From: Bacteroides sp.
Lineage (GTDB): Bacteria > Bacteroidota > Bacteroidia > Bacteroidales > Muribaculaceae
Assembly: GCA_014802425.1 (NCBI GenBank)
Contig: JAAVCH010000030.1
Span: 77,759 to 116,320, forward strand
Direction: 5' to 3'
DNA length: 38,562 nucleotides
Positions 25,504 through 34,528 of this stretch are shown in pieces. A program made the translations under genes and the position numbers. How positions within the stretch are numbered: the first letter of the stretch is position 1; each line of letters opens with the position of its first letter. The notes beneath the pieces were generated by a model. The model saw nothing but the letters and a program-made list of their open reading frames with translations, was not told the origin of the DNA and did no database searches.

Positions 25504-26775
25504 ATGTTCTACTCAATCGTACAGAAATACCTCGAATCCACCGATTTTCCGGGGCGCCACCTGATGGACTACATCTCCTTCAGGGCAGGCATCACATTCT
25601 CGCTCTCGCTGCTGCTGGCCCTCATATTCGGCCAGCAGGTGATCCACCGTCTGCAGCGACTCCAGATCGGAGAGGAAATACGGGACCTCGGCCTCGCCGG
25701 ACAGATGGAGAAACGCGGCACACCCACCATGGGCGGAGTGCTCATCATATTCTCCATCCTCGTGCCCTGCCTGCTGCTCGGCAACCTCTCCAACATCTAC
25801 ATGATACTCATGCTCGTGGCCACCGTCTGGATGGGAGCCATCGGCTTCCTCGACGACTACCGCAAGATAAAGTTCCACAACAAGGACGGCCTCAAGGGGA
25901 AATACAAAGTCACCGGCCAGGTGGGACTCGGACTCCTCGTGGGCATCACGATGTGGGTATCGCCCGACATCGTCATGTGCGAGAACACGGAAGTCATGAA
26001 CATGGAGCTCCACGAGACGGAGATCGTACACTCCCCCATCAAGGAAAAGACTCCGCAGACCACCATCCCGTTCGTCAAGAACCACAACTTCAACTACGAA
26101 TGGCTCGGCGACTGGATGCAAGACTCGGAGTCGGCCAAGACGCTGGGCTGGATAGCCTTCGTGCTGATAGTCATAGTCGTGGTGACGGGAGTCAGCAACG
26201 GCGCGAACCTCACCGACGGTCTCGACGGCCTGTGCGCCGGGACATCGGCCATAATCGGGGTGGCCCTTCTGATCATGGCCTACCTCGGGGGCAATGTCAT
26301 ATACTCCGGCTACCTCAACATCATGTACATCCCCGGGTCGGAGGAAATGGTGGTCTACGCCGCCGCCTTCATCGGGGCGCTCGTAGGATTCCTCTGGTAC
26401 AACGCTCCCCCGGCGCAGGTATTCATGGGCGACACCGGCTCGCTGATGCTGGGAGGCGTGATAGCCGTGTTCGCCATCCTCATCCGCAAGGAACTCCTCA
26501 TCCCGCTCCTGTGCCTCGTCTTCTTCCTTGAGGACCTGTCGGTGATGATGCAGGTGGGATATTTCAAGTACACCAAGAAGAAATACGGCCAGGGGCGCCG
26601 CATCTTCAAGATGACACCTCTCCACCACCATTTCCAGAAAGAGGCTCCCGAAGGGGCGCACGTGCTTCTGAGGTTCCCGCGCATACCCATCCCGGAGTCG
26701 CGCATAGTGATCCGCTTCTGGATCGTGGGAATCCTGCTGGCCGCCCTGACCTTCGTAACCCTGAAAGTAAGATAA
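25504..26775 (+). CDS. mraY: Phospho-MurNAc-pentapeptide transferase MraY
   Basis: Integral membrane enzyme that transfers phospho-MurNAc-pentapeptide to undecaprenyl phosphate, making lipid I. 423 residues with about ten membrane helices. Conserved catalytic features: DDYRK with Asp117 and Asp118, NLTDGLDGL from Asn235, FMGDTGSLMLGG with Asp310, and the histidine cluster TPLHHHFQ. It is about 60 residues longer than the E. coli enzyme because of an insertion at roughly 158-205 (ENTEVMNMELHETEIVHSP...), which I recall as usual in Bacteroidetes. murD starts 7 bp downstream, so translation is probably coupled. Confidence 0.96.
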   Translation: MFYSIVQKYLESTDFPGRHLMDYISFRAGITFSLSLLLALIFGQQVIHRLQRLQIGEEIRDLGLAGQMEKRGTPTMGGVLIIFSILVPCLLLGNLSNIYMILMLVATVWMGAIGFLDDYRKIKFHNKDGLKGKYKVTGQVGLGLLVGITMWVSPDIVMCENTEVMNMELHETEIVHSPIKEKTPQTTIPFVKNHNFNYEWLGDWMQDSESAKTLGWIAFVLIVIVVVTGVSNGANLTDGLDGLCAGTSAIIGVALLIMAYLGGNVIYSGYLNIMYIPGSEEMVVYAAAFIGALVGFLWYNAPPAQVFMGDTGSLMLGGVIAVFAILIRKELLIPLLCLVFFLEDLSVMMQVGYFKYTKKKYGQGRRIFKMTPLHHHFQKEAPEGAHVLLRFPRIPIPESRIVIRFWIVGILLAALTFVTLKVR

Positions 26776-26782
26776 AACCGAT

Positions 26783-28150
26783 ATGGACAAGAAAAAACAC
26801 ATCGACAGCATACACAGACTCGTGGTGCTCGGCGCCGGCGAAAGCGGCGTCGGGGCCGCCATCCTCGGCCTGGCAAAGGGGCTGGAGGTCTTCGTCAGCG
26901 ACATGGGGCAGATTCCCGCACGCCACAAGGCCACCCTTCTGGAACGCGGCATCGAATTCGAGGAAGGGGGCCACACCCCCGGGCGCATACTCGACGCCGA
27001 CATCGTGGTGAAATCACCCGGCATACCCCCGACGGCCCCGATGGTGGCCGCCCTCATGGAGAAGGGCACTCCGGTGGTGTCGGAAATCGAGTTCGCCGGC
27101 TACTATACCGACGCCCGCATGATCTGCATCACCGGCTCCAACGGCAAGACCACCACCACACTGCTCACCTACCACATCCTCCGGAAGGCGGGGCTCGACG
27201 TGGGTCTGGCCGGCAACGTTGGCTTCAGCCTTGCCCGCCAGGTGGCCGAAGACCCCCACGAATACTACGTCATCGAACTCTCCAGCTTCCAGCTTGAGAA
27301 CATGTACGACTTCAAGGCCCATGTGGCTGTGATACTCAACATCACCCCCGACCACATGGACCGATACGACCACAGCATGGACCTCTACACAGCCGCTAAA
27401 TTCCGCATCCTGCAGAACCAGACCAAAGACGACTACTTCATCTACTGGCTCGGCGATCCGGTCATCACCCGCCAGGTGCGCGAGGTGCAGACCGAAGCCG
27501 CCGCGCTCCCCTTCAGCGACCATCCGGAGCAGGGGGCCGCGGCATGGCTCGACCCGCAGGGAATCGTGCATTTCGACGCCCCCCACGATGTCTGGGAGAT
27601 ACCCCGCGACCGCCTCTCGCTCCCCGGCCTGCACAACCTCTACAACTCCATGGCGGCCGGCCTCTCGGCGTCGGCCCTCAACATCTCCCCCGAGATCACC
27701 GCAAGCGCCCTCCAGGACTTCGAGGCCGTGGAACACCGCCTGGAATTCGTGGCAGAAGTCGACGGCGTGCGCTACATCAACGACTCCAAGGCCACCAACG
27801 TCAACTCCACCTGGTACGCGCTGGAATCCATGTCCTCGCCCACCGTGCTCATCCTCGGCGGCAAGGACAAGGGCAACGACTATTCCGAGATCCTCCCCCT
27901 CGTGAAGGAGAAGGTCAAGGCCATCGTCTGCATGGGCGCCGACAACGCCAAGCTCCTCGACTTCTTCGGCGGCGAAGTGGCCGAGATACGCGACACCCAT
28001 TCGCTCGAAGAGGCCGTGGCGGCCTGCCGTGAGCTCGCTTCGGCAGGCGACACGGTGCTCCTGTCACCCTGCTGCGCCAGCTTCGACCTCTTCAAGAGCT
28101 ACGAAGACCGCGGAGAGCGCTTCAAGGAAGCCGTCAGAGGGATGAAGTGA
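26783..28150 (+). CDS. murD: UDP-MurNAc-L-Ala:D-Glu ligase MurD
   Basis: Cytoplasmic Mur ligase adding D-glutamate to UDP-MurNAc-L-Ala. 455 residues. N-terminal Rossmann-like segment LVVLGAGESGVGAAILG, ATP loop GSNGKTTTT from Gly118 with Lys122, ELSSFQLENM, ILNITPDHMDRYDHSM, and the C-terminal EHRLEFV...INDSKATNVNSTWYAL, which are typical of MurD. In the pathway it acts before MurE, although its gene lies after mraY, the usual order in this cluster. The stop codon lies in the loop of a strong hairpin. Confidence 0.96.
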   Translation: MDKKKHIDSIHRLVVLGAGESGVGAAILGLAKGLEVFVSDMGQIPARHKATLLERGIEFEEGGHTPGRILDADIVVKSPGIPPTAPMVAALMEKGTPVVSEIEFAGYYTDARMICITGSNGKTTTTLLTYHILRKAGLDVGLAGNVGFSLARQVAEDPHEYYVIELSSFQLENMYDFKAHVAVILNITPDHMDRYDHSMDLYTAAKFRILQNQTKDDYFIYWLGDPVITRQVREVQTEAAALPFSDHPEQGAAAWLDPQGIVHFDAPHDVWEIPRDRLSLPGLHNLYNSMAAGLSASALNISPEITASALQDFEAVEHRLEFVAEVDGVRYINDSKATNVNSTWYALESMSSPTVLILGGKDKGNDYSEILPLVKEKVKAIVCMGADNAKLLDFFGGEVAEIRDTHSLEEAVAACRELASAGDTVLLSPCCASFDLFKSYEDRGERFKEAVRGMK

Positions 28151-28163
28151 TCCCCCTGACGGC
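28130..28163 (+). other. Strong hairpin spanning the murD stop codon
   Basis: GCCGTCAG (28130-28137) pairs with CTGACGGC (28156-28163). After an A/C mismatch the helix continues as GGGAT/ATCCC, closing on a 6-nt loop next to the stop codon. There is no T-run downstream. The stem uses the last codons of murD, so it is an RNA structure read through by ribosomes. Confidence 0.65.
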
Positions 28164-28233
28164 CAACTAAGGCACACACCCGATAATCCCTAAGAAAACA
28201 TTCAGCACTACCCTATCAATCCTCGAAACCCAA

Positions 28234-29640
28234 ATGGTCAAAAACAAAGAACGAATCGTCATACGCGAGACGATTGACGGACGGCCTGTAGCCGCATCGG
28301 CAGCCGTGGCCGCCGATGCGGCTCCCCAGGAGAGCCGCATCGCCCGCGCACGTGCCGAAGTCGGAGCGGTAAAGTCCGCCAGACCCAAAGCCGACCCCTA
28401 CATCTGGGGCATCTACCTCGCACTGCTCTGCATCTCCATCGTGGAGCTCTTCTCGGCGTCCTCCTCGGAGGTGCACGGCAGCAATGTCTACGAACCCCTC
28501 ATCCGCCACTGCATATTCCTCGGCATCGGCTTCGTGGGCGTGCTCTGGCTCCAGAACATCCATTACGTCTACTTCTCGCGACTGGCGTCCGTGCTCGGCG
28601 TCCTCTCGCTGGGACTCCTGCTACTCTCCACCTTCTTCGGCGCCGACATCAACGGCGCCCAGCGCGCCATCAAGATAGCCGGATTCACCATCCAGCCCCC
28701 TGAGATCGTGAAGCTTACGGTCATGATTTGGATCGCCACCATACTCGGACGCAACCAGCGTCCCGGCGGAGTGTCGACCAAAGGCGTGGTCTACGTCAGC
28801 GTCATCGTGGTGATCTTCAGCGGCATCCTCTGGATCAACGGCCTCACCAACACCATCCTGATGATGATGGTCAGCCTGGCCATGTTCGTCATCGGCGGAG
28901 TGCCCATGAAGAAGCTGGGGGCCGTGCTGCTCATCTACTGCGTGGCCGGAGGCGGAATCGTGATGATGAAGGCCATGACCCCGTCGTCGACCGAATTCGA
29001 CAAGGCCGGCAACCAGACCGAGGTCGTGAGCTCGACCACAATCGGCCGAACCGACACCCACGAGGGACGCCTCACCCGATTCTTCGCCGGAGTCAGCCCC
29101 ACCGACTCCCTGACCGACATGAACCGCCAGGTGATATTCGCCAAAATGGCCCAGGCCAACGGCGGAGTGCTCGGGCGCGGCCCGGGCAACTCGCGTGAGA
29201 ACGCCCGCCTCCCTCTGGCCTTCTCCGACTACATCTACTCCATCGTTGTCGAGGACCTCGGCTTCGTCGGCGGCCTCGTGCTCCTGCTGCTCTACCTGCT
29301 GCTCGTAATGCGCGCCGGAGCCATAGCCTACAAGTGCAGCCGCGCCATACCGGCCTTCCTGATCATGGGGTGCGCCGTGCTCATAGTCTGCCAGGCGCTC
29401 GTGCACATGGCCATCGTCACGGGCGTGTTCCCCGTCAGCGGACAGCCACTCCCGTTCATCTCCAAGGGTGGCACATCGGTGCTCGTGATGTCGGTGGCCA
29501 TCGGCATAATGCTTTCGGTGAGCCGCTTCGCCGTCACCACGAAACAGAAAGACAAGACAATCAACCAGGCCGAGCTTGACCTTCTCCCCGAAGACATGCA
29601 GGCGGCCAACTACTCCAATCAGGAGGAGCATAACCAATAA
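28234..29640 (+). CDS. ftsW: Septal SEDS glycosyltransferase FtsW
   Basis: Polymerises lipid II into glycan strands at the septum, paired with FtsI. 468 residues. About 55 charged cytoplasmic residues (RIVIRETIDGRPVAASAAVA...) come first, followed by roughly ten membrane helices. Family motifs include FFGADINGAQRAIKIAGFTI, QPPEIVKLTVMIW, NGGVLGRGPGNSRENARLPL and GQPLPFISKGGTSVLVMSVA from Gly403. The N-terminal extension is longer than in E. coli. It lies between murD (83 bp gap) and murG (60 bp gap), and both gaps hold hairpins. Confidence 0.95.
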   Translation: MVKNKERIVIRETIDGRPVAASAAVAADAAPQESRIARARAEVGAVKSARPKADPYIWGIYLALLCISIVELFSASSSEVHGSNVYEPLIRHCIFLGIGFVGVLWLQNIHYVYFSRLASVLGVLSLGLLLLSTFFGADINGAQRAIKIAGFTIQPPEIVKLTVMIWIATILGRNQRPGGVSTKGVVYVSVIVVIFSGILWINGLTNTILMMMVSLAMFVIGGVPMKKLGAVLLIYCVAGGGIVMMKAMTPSSTEFDKAGNQTEVVSSTTIGRTDTHEGRLTRFFAGVSPTDSLTDMNRQVIFAKMAQANGGVLGRGPGNSRENARLPLAFSDYIYSIVVEDLGFVGGLVLLLLYLLLVMRAGAIAYKCSRAIPAFLIMGCAVLIVCQALVHMAIVTGVFPVSGQPLPFISKGGTSVLVMSVAIGIMLSVSRFAVTTKQKDKTINQAELDLLPEDMQAANYSNQEEHNQ

Positions 29641-29683
29641 CCGCGTTGACCCGGCGTGCGGGGGGACGCCGGGACAACGCGGT
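29640..29683 (+). other. Long hairpin between ftsW and murG
   Basis: ACCGCGTTG (29640-29648) pairs with CAACGCGGT (29675-29683). After a single A/A mismatch CCCGGCGT (29650-29657) pairs with ACGCCGGG (29666-29673). This gives 17 base pairs around an 8-nt G-rich loop, starting at the last base of the ftsW stop codon. It ends 17 bp before the murG ATG and has no T-run, so it may affect murG translation or message stability. Confidence 0.75.
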
Positions 29684-29700
29684 AAGACCGCTGCAATACG

Positions 29701-30798
29701 ATGAAAAAGAAATACCGCATCCTCATATCGGGCGGAGGCACCGGAGGCCACATATTCCCGGCCCTCTCGATAGCCAACGCGCTTCGGCGCCGCCTCGACG
29801 TCGAGATACTCTTCGTCGGAGCCGACGACCGAATGGAAATGGAACGTGTGCCCGCCGCCGGATACCCCATCAAGGGGCTCCCGGTGGCCGGCTTCAACCG
29901 CCGCAACATCCTCAAGAACATCCCGGTGCTCCTAAAGCTGTGGAAAAGCATGAGGATGGCCCGCGCCATAGTGCGCGAATTCAAGCCCGACATCGCCATC
30001 GGAGTCGGGGGCTACTGCTCCGGGCCTACCCTCAAGGCCGCCCAGCGCGCCGGAGTCCCCACGCTCATCCAGGAACAGAACTCCTACGCCGGAGTCACCA
30101 ACAAGCTCCTGGCCAGAAAGGCGAAGAAAATCTGTGTGGCCTACGAAGGGATGGAACGCTTCTTCCCGGCCGACAAAATCGTGCTCACGGGCAATCCCAT
30201 CCGCGCCGACCTGCGCGACCGCTCCCTCACCCAAGGGGACGCCCGTAGGCGCTTCGGCCTCGACTCCGACCGCGCCACTATCCTCGTGATCGGCGGCAGC
30301 CTCGGCGCCCTGACCATCAACGAGAGCCTTGAGCGCGGTCTGCGCCGCCTTACCGAGGCGGGGTATCAGGTGATATGGCAGACGGGAAAAAGCTTCGCAG
30401 ACCGCGCCAGAGCGGCCGCCAAGGGGCTAAAGGGAGTTGTGGTGACGCCGTTCGTCACCGACATGACCGCCGCCTACGCCGCCGCCACGCTGGTAGTGTC
30501 GCGCGCCGGAGCCGGCTCCATTTCCGAAATGGAGGCCCTGGGCACCCCGGTGATACTCGTGCCCTCGCCCAATGTGGCCGAGGACCACCAGACCAAGAAC
30601 GCCATGGCCCTCAGCAGCCGCGGAGCGGCCGCCATCGTAGCCGACGCCGAGGCCCGGTCGCTCCTCGTCGACAAGATCCTCCGCCTGGCCTCCGACCCCA
30701 AGACCCTGAAGGCGATGAGCGAGCGGATAGCCGAAATGGAGCTTCCCGACTCGGCCGGGAGGATAGCCGAGGAAGTGGCGCAGATCCTGCAGGCCTGA
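29701..30798 (+). CDS. murG: UDP-GlcNAc:lipid I N-acetylglucosaminyltransferase MurG
   Basis: Peripheral membrane GT-B glycosyltransferase that converts lipid I to lipid II. 365 residues. The N-terminal loop is ISGGGTGGHIFPAL (residues 9-22). GGYCSGPTLKAA, LIQEQNSYAGVTNKLLARKA and VIGGSLGALTINESL follow, and the UDP-GlcNAc side carries VSRAGAGSISEMEALGTPVI and SPNVAEDHQTKNA. The start MKKKYRILISGGG is standard. murC starts 48 bp downstream. The lipid II product is the substrate of FtsW in the same cluster. Confidence 0.97.
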   Translation: MKKKYRILISGGGTGGHIFPALSIANALRRRLDVEILFVGADDRMEMERVPAAGYPIKGLPVAGFNRRNILKNIPVLLKLWKSMRMARAIVREFKPDIAIGVGGYCSGPTLKAAQRAGVPTLIQEQNSYAGVTNKLLARKAKKICVAYEGMERFFPADKIVLTGNPIRADLRDRSLTQGDARRRFGLDSDRATILVIGGSLGALTINESLERGLRRLTEAGYQVIWQTGKSFADRARAAAKGLKGVVVTPFVTDMTAAYAAATLVVSRAGAGSISEMEALGTPVILVPSPNVAEDHQTKNAMALSSRGAAAIVADAEARSLLVDKILRLASDPKTLKAMSERIAEMELPDSAGRIAEEVAQILQA

Positions 30799-30846
30799 CC
30801 CGCCCGGCGGCACCCCTCTGTAAAATCCCGAATAAAGAGACTCAGA

Positions 30847-32220
30847 ATGAAACAGAACATATACTTCGTCGGAGCCGGAGGAATCGGCATGGCCAACCTG
30901 GTGAGGTACTTCCTCGCCAAGGGGCACAACGTGGCCGGCTACGACCGCACCGCCACCCCCCTCACGGCGGCGCTCCAGGCCGAAGGGGCCGACATCACTT
31001 TCACCGACTCGGCCGACTCGATTCCCGCCCCCTTCCGCGACCCAGCGGACACGCTCGTGGTCTACACCCCGGCCGTGAGCGACGACAACGCCATCCTCTC
31101 CTACTTCCGCTCCGGAGGCTTCGAGACCGTGAAGCGCGCCCGCGTCCTGGGCATGATCACGGCCGCGGGCAAGGGTATCTGCATAGCAGGCTCGCACGGC
31201 AAGACCACCACCTGCTCCATGACGGCCAACATCCTGCGGCGCACCCCGCAGGGCTGCAACGCATTCCTCGGCGGAATCCTGCGCAACACAGGCTCCAACC
31301 TCGTGCTCGCCGAGAATTCCGAATACTCCGTCATCGAAGCCGATGAATACGACCGTTCGTTCCATCAGCTCACACCGTGGCTGGCCGTGGTGACGAGCTG
31401 CGACCCCGACCACCTCGACATCTACGGCGACGAGGAACACTATCTGGAGGCCTTCTCCGTCTTCACCTCGCTCATCCGGCCCGGCGGGCACCTCATCACC
31501 CACACCGGCCTGAAATACCGGCCCGAACCTGCCGAGGGAGTGACCGTACACACCTACTCCGGAGGCTCCGAAGGGGACTGGCACGCCGAGGACATCACCT
31601 ACGGCGAGGGCACCCTCTCCTTCACCCTCGCGGGCCCCGGCGGACTCAGAATCGAGGACATGCGCCTCGGAGTGCCGGTGGAGATCAACATCGACAACGC
31701 CGTGGCCGCAGCCGCGGCAGCATATCTGGCCGGAGCCATCCCCGACGAGATCCGCGCCGGCCTCGCCGACTTCATGGGCGCCAAGCGCCGCTTCGAGATA
31801 TACCTCGACGGCAAGGACGGCACCCCCGTGCTGATCGACGACTACGCCCACTCCCCCAATGAGGTCAAGGCCTCGATCGAATCAGTGCGCCGCCTCTACC
31901 CGGGGCGCCCGCTGAGCGTGATATTCCAGCCCCACCTCTACACGCGCACCCGGGATTTCGCGCCCGAGTTCGCCGAGGCGCTATCCGGGGCCGACGAAGT
32001 AATCATGCCGGAAATCTATCCGGCGCGGGAGAAACCGATTCCGGGAGTGACCTCAGCCATCATCCTCGACCGCGTCCTCGCCCCCAGAAAGCGATATTGT
32101 GAGCGAAAAGATTTGCTGAATCTCATAAAAAATCGTAACTTTGGTATTTTGATGACCTTGGGGGCCGCCGACCTCGATGCGCTGCTGCCCGAAATCAAGG
32201 AAATCCTTGAGAAAAGATGA
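30847..32220 (+). CDS. murC: UDP-MurNAc:L-alanine ligase MurC
   Basis: First amino-acid-adding Mur ligase. 457 residues. N-terminal FVGAGGIGMANLVRYFLAKG, ATP loop GSHGKTTT from Gly115 with Lys119 (many MurC proteins have GTHGKT), VIEADEYDRSFHQL, DPDHLDIYGD and C-terminal DDYAHSPNEVKASIESVRRL, FQPHLYTRT. The final 45 codons change character. From about 32090 to 32160 they become A+T-rich with unusual codons (TTG, AAA, ATT, GGT), because a consensus promoter is embedded there. The gene overlaps ftsQ by 4 bp (ATGA), which suggests translational coupling. Confidence 0.95.
   Translation: MKQNIYFVGAGGIGMANLVRYFLAKGHNVAGYDRTATPLTAALQAEGADITFTDSADSIPAPFRDPADTLVVYTPAVSDDNAILSYFRSGGFETVKRARVLGMITAAGKGICIAGSHGKTTTCSMTANILRRTPQGCNAFLGGILRNTGSNLVLAENSEYSVIEADEYDRSFHQLTPWLAVVTSCDPDHLDIYGDEEHYLEAFSVFTSLIRPGGHLITHTGLKYRPEPAEGVTVHTYSGGSEGDWHAEDITYGEGTLSFTLAGPGGLRIEDMRLGVPVEINIDNAVAAAAAAYLAGAIPDEIRAGLADFMGAKRRFEIYLDGKDGTPVLIDDYAHSPNEVKASIESVRRLYPGRPLSVIFQPHLYTRTRDFAPEFAEALSGADEVIMPEIYPAREKPIPGVTSAIILDRVLAPRKRYCERKDLLNLIKNRNFGILMTLGAADLDALLPEIKEILEKR
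32112..32143 (+). promoter_or_regulatory. Promoter for ftsQ-ftsA-ftsZ inside the 3' end of murC
   Basis: TTTG (32112-32115) is followed after exactly 20 nt by TAACTTTG (32136-32143), a complete match to the Bacteroidetes promoter consensus. The segment is a sharp A+T-rich patch in otherwise G+C-rich coding sequence. Transcription would start near 32150, about 65 nt before the ftsQ ATG. Confidence 0.75.
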
Positions 32221-33110
32221 ATCCAAGGCTCAAGAACATATTGAAATGGACCCTGTTCGTCCTGATGGTCGCCTACCTGGGCGGTGTCCTTGTATGGGCG
32301 CGCGGGGAGGCGGAGCGCAAGTCGTGCCGTGGCATCACCATCTCCATGGAGAAAGGGGGCCTGTCGGACACGATCACCGTCCGGGGCGTGCGCACGGAGC
32401 TCAAGAAGTTCCCGCACCGCATCGTAGGCGCCCCGCTCCCGGCCGTCAATACGCTGGAGGTGGAGAAGTACCTCATGTCCCTCAACAACTTCGAGGACGT
32501 GAAGTGTTTCCTCACCACCAACGGATTCCTCAACGTGCGCATCACGCCGATGATACCCGAGATCAGGGTCTTTGACGGCGATGAGTCGTACTATGTCAAC
32601 CGTCAGGGGAAGAAAATCGCCAGCAACGCCGAGTTTTTCGCCGACGTGCCTGTGGTGATGGGTCACTTCTCCGAGACGATGCCTCCGCAGACGGTGCTGC
32701 CTGTGGTGCGATTCGTCAACAAGGACCCCGCGCTGCGCGACCTGGTGTCGATGTACGTAGTGCGCGGGCCTGACGACATACTGATGGTGCCGCGCATCAC
32801 GGGCCACGTCATCAATTTCGGCGACACGACGCGCCTGGAGCAGAAACGGCGTATGCTCCTGACCGTCTACCGCAACATCATCCCCTACAAGGGATGGAAC
32901 GAATACGACACCATCTCCGTGAAATTCCGTGACCAGATAGTGGCCACACGCCGCAACAAGACTCCGCTCTACCCGATCGAGACATACTTCGATGAGGAAG
33001 ACATGGAGGAAGCCACCCTTCCGGAGTCGCCCGATCCGCAGCAGGGAGCCGAGGCGCGTCCGGCCTCCGCGCAGGCCGCCGACACAGCCCGCCGGACCCC
33101 TGCCCGCTAA
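32217..33110 (+). CDS. ftsQ: Cell division protein FtsQ/DivIB
   Basis: Bitopic divisome protein that links early and late division proteins through FtsL. 297 residues. A short cytoplasmic stretch precedes one membrane helix (about 9-27, LKWTLFVLMVAYLGGVLVWA). A POTRA-like region with VEKYLMSLNNFEDVKCFLTT and VRITPMIPEIRVFDGDESYY then leads into the beta domain, where YYVNRQGKKIASNAEFFADV is typical of FtsQ/DivIB. The last 40 residues are rich in Ala, Pro, Gln and Glu and are probably disordered. Its start is fixed by the ATGA overlap with murC. ftsA begins 48 bp downstream. Confidence 0.9.
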   Translation: MNPRLKNILKWTLFVLMVAYLGGVLVWARGEAERKSCRGITISMEKGGLSDTITVRGVRTELKKFPHRIVGAPLPAVNTLEVEKYLMSLNNFEDVKCFLTTNGFLNVRITPMIPEIRVFDGDESYYVNRQGKKIASNAEFFADVPVVMGHFSETMPPQTVLPVVRFVNKDPALRDLVSMYVVRGPDDILMVPRITGHVINFGDTTRLEQKRRMLLTVYRNIIPYKGWNEYDTISVKFRDQIVATRRNKTPLYPIETYFDEEDMEEATLPESPDPQQGAEARPASAQAADTARRTPAR

Positions 33111-33158
33111 TCGCCCAAAACACACATATTGCCCGATATAAAGCCCGAAACCAAGCCA

Positions 33159-34490
33159 ATGAGCGAAGAGAGATACATAGCCGCCATAGAGATAAGCTCC
33201 TCCAAAGTGATCGGAGCCATAGGCCGCGTCCATGACGGCGGTCAGGTGGACATCATTGCCGTAGAACAGGAGAAATGCGTCGAAACCGTACGCTACGGCA
33301 TCATCCAGAACCTTGAGGAGACATCTACACGCCTCAGCCGCGTGCTCGACCGCCTCATGCGCCGCCCCGCCGTCAGTCCGCGCCGCATCACCGGTGTGTT
33401 CATCGGCCTCTCGGGGCGCTCGCTCAGAAGCATCCCCACCACAGTCCGGCTCACCCTGCCCGATGAAACGGAAATCGACGACGCCATCATAGCACGCCTG
33501 CGCTCCGACGCCCTCAACATCGCCATCGACAATACGCTCGAAGTGGTCGACGGTGTGCCCCGCTGCTACCGCATCGGCACCCTGGAGACCACCAGCCCCA
33601 AGGGCGCCATCGGCAATGAGATCGTGGCCGACTTCGACATCGTGGTCTGCCGCCCGGAAGTGAAGCGCAACATCACCCGCGTCGTGCGCGACAAACTCGG
33701 ACTCCGAATCGAGGGCTTCGTGGTGACTCCCCTTGCCGTAGGCCATCTCATCCTCACGGAGCACGAGAAGCGCCTGGGATGCATGCTCGTGGACATGGGC
33801 GCCGAGACCACCACCGTCTCCATCTACCGCAAGAACGCTCTCTTCTACCTCGCCACACTACCCTTCGGAGGCCGCAACCTCACACGCGACATCCAGAGCC
33901 TTTCCATCCTTGAGGACAAGGCCGAGGAGATAAAGATCACCTCCGGCTGCGCCATCGCCCCCGACACCCCGTCGACACTCAACCTCAACGGCGTGAAGGT
34001 GGCCGACGTAATCAACCACACTGTGGCCCGCTCCCAGGAGATCATGGCCAACATCACCGAGCAGGTGACCTATGCCCAGCTCAAAGAAAAGGACCTTCCC
34101 GGAGGCCTCATCTGCATCGGGGGAGCCGTGAAGCTCAACGGCATGACCGACCTCATGGCCCGCGAAACGGGGCTCCAGGTAAGAATCGGACGCCTCCCCG
34201 GATACGTCGTCATCGAGGACATAAAGGGACAGAGCGCCGAAATCACACAGGTGGCGAGCGTGCTCTACGCCGGAGCCACGCTGACCGAGGCCAACTGCCT
34301 CGAAATCCCCAGGCGCGAGGAGATTCCCGTCAACGGCAACCCAGACACCGAAGAGGAGCCCGAAGAAAAAATACCCCCGCGCAAGCCCCAGAAGGAGTCG
34401 AATCCCAACAGCCTGTTCAGCCGCCTGCGGCGCGGCCTGGGCAGCATCTTCTCCAACCCCGAGGAGGAGGACGACTCCCTACTTGAATAA
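33159..34490 (+). CDS. ftsA: Cell division actin-like protein FtsA
   Basis: Actin-fold ATPase that tethers FtsZ to the membrane and recruits later division proteins. 443 residues. The opening ERYIAAIEISSSKVIGAIGR is the phosphate-1 region. VFIGLSGRSLRSIPTTVRLT fits the 1C/SHS2 area. CMLVDMGAETTTVSIYRKNA is the phosphate-2 motif, and GLICIGGAVKLNGMTDLMAR the adenosine motif. The C-terminus SLFSRLRRGLGSIFSNPEEE contains a plausible membrane-binding amphipathic helix followed by an acidic tail. I prefer the ATG at 33159; the frame extends to a TTG at 33129, which is less likely. ftsZ starts 38 bp downstream. Confidence 0.95.
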   Translation: MSEERYIAAIEISSSKVIGAIGRVHDGGQVDIIAVEQEKCVETVRYGIIQNLEETSTRLSRVLDRLMRRPAVSPRRITGVFIGLSGRSLRSIPTTVRLTLPDETEIDDAIIARLRSDALNIAIDNTLEVVDGVPRCYRIGTLETTSPKGAIGNEIVADFDIVVCRPEVKRNITRVVRDKLGLRIEGFVVTPLAVGHLILTEHEKRLGCMLVDMGAETTTVSIYRKNALFYLATLPFGGRNLTRDIQSLSILEDKAEEIKITSGCAIAPDTPSTLNLNGVKVADVINHTVARSQEIMANITEQVTYAQLKEKDLPGGLICIGGAVKLNGMTDLMARETGLQVRIGRLPGYVVIEDIKGQSAEITQVASVLYAGATLTEANCLEIPRREEIPVNGNPDTEEEPEEKIPPRKPQKESNPNSLFSRLRRGLGSIFSNPEEEDDSLLE

Positions 34491-34528
34491 GCCTCCATAC
34501 CCCTCACCTCAACCAACAGACAAAAACA

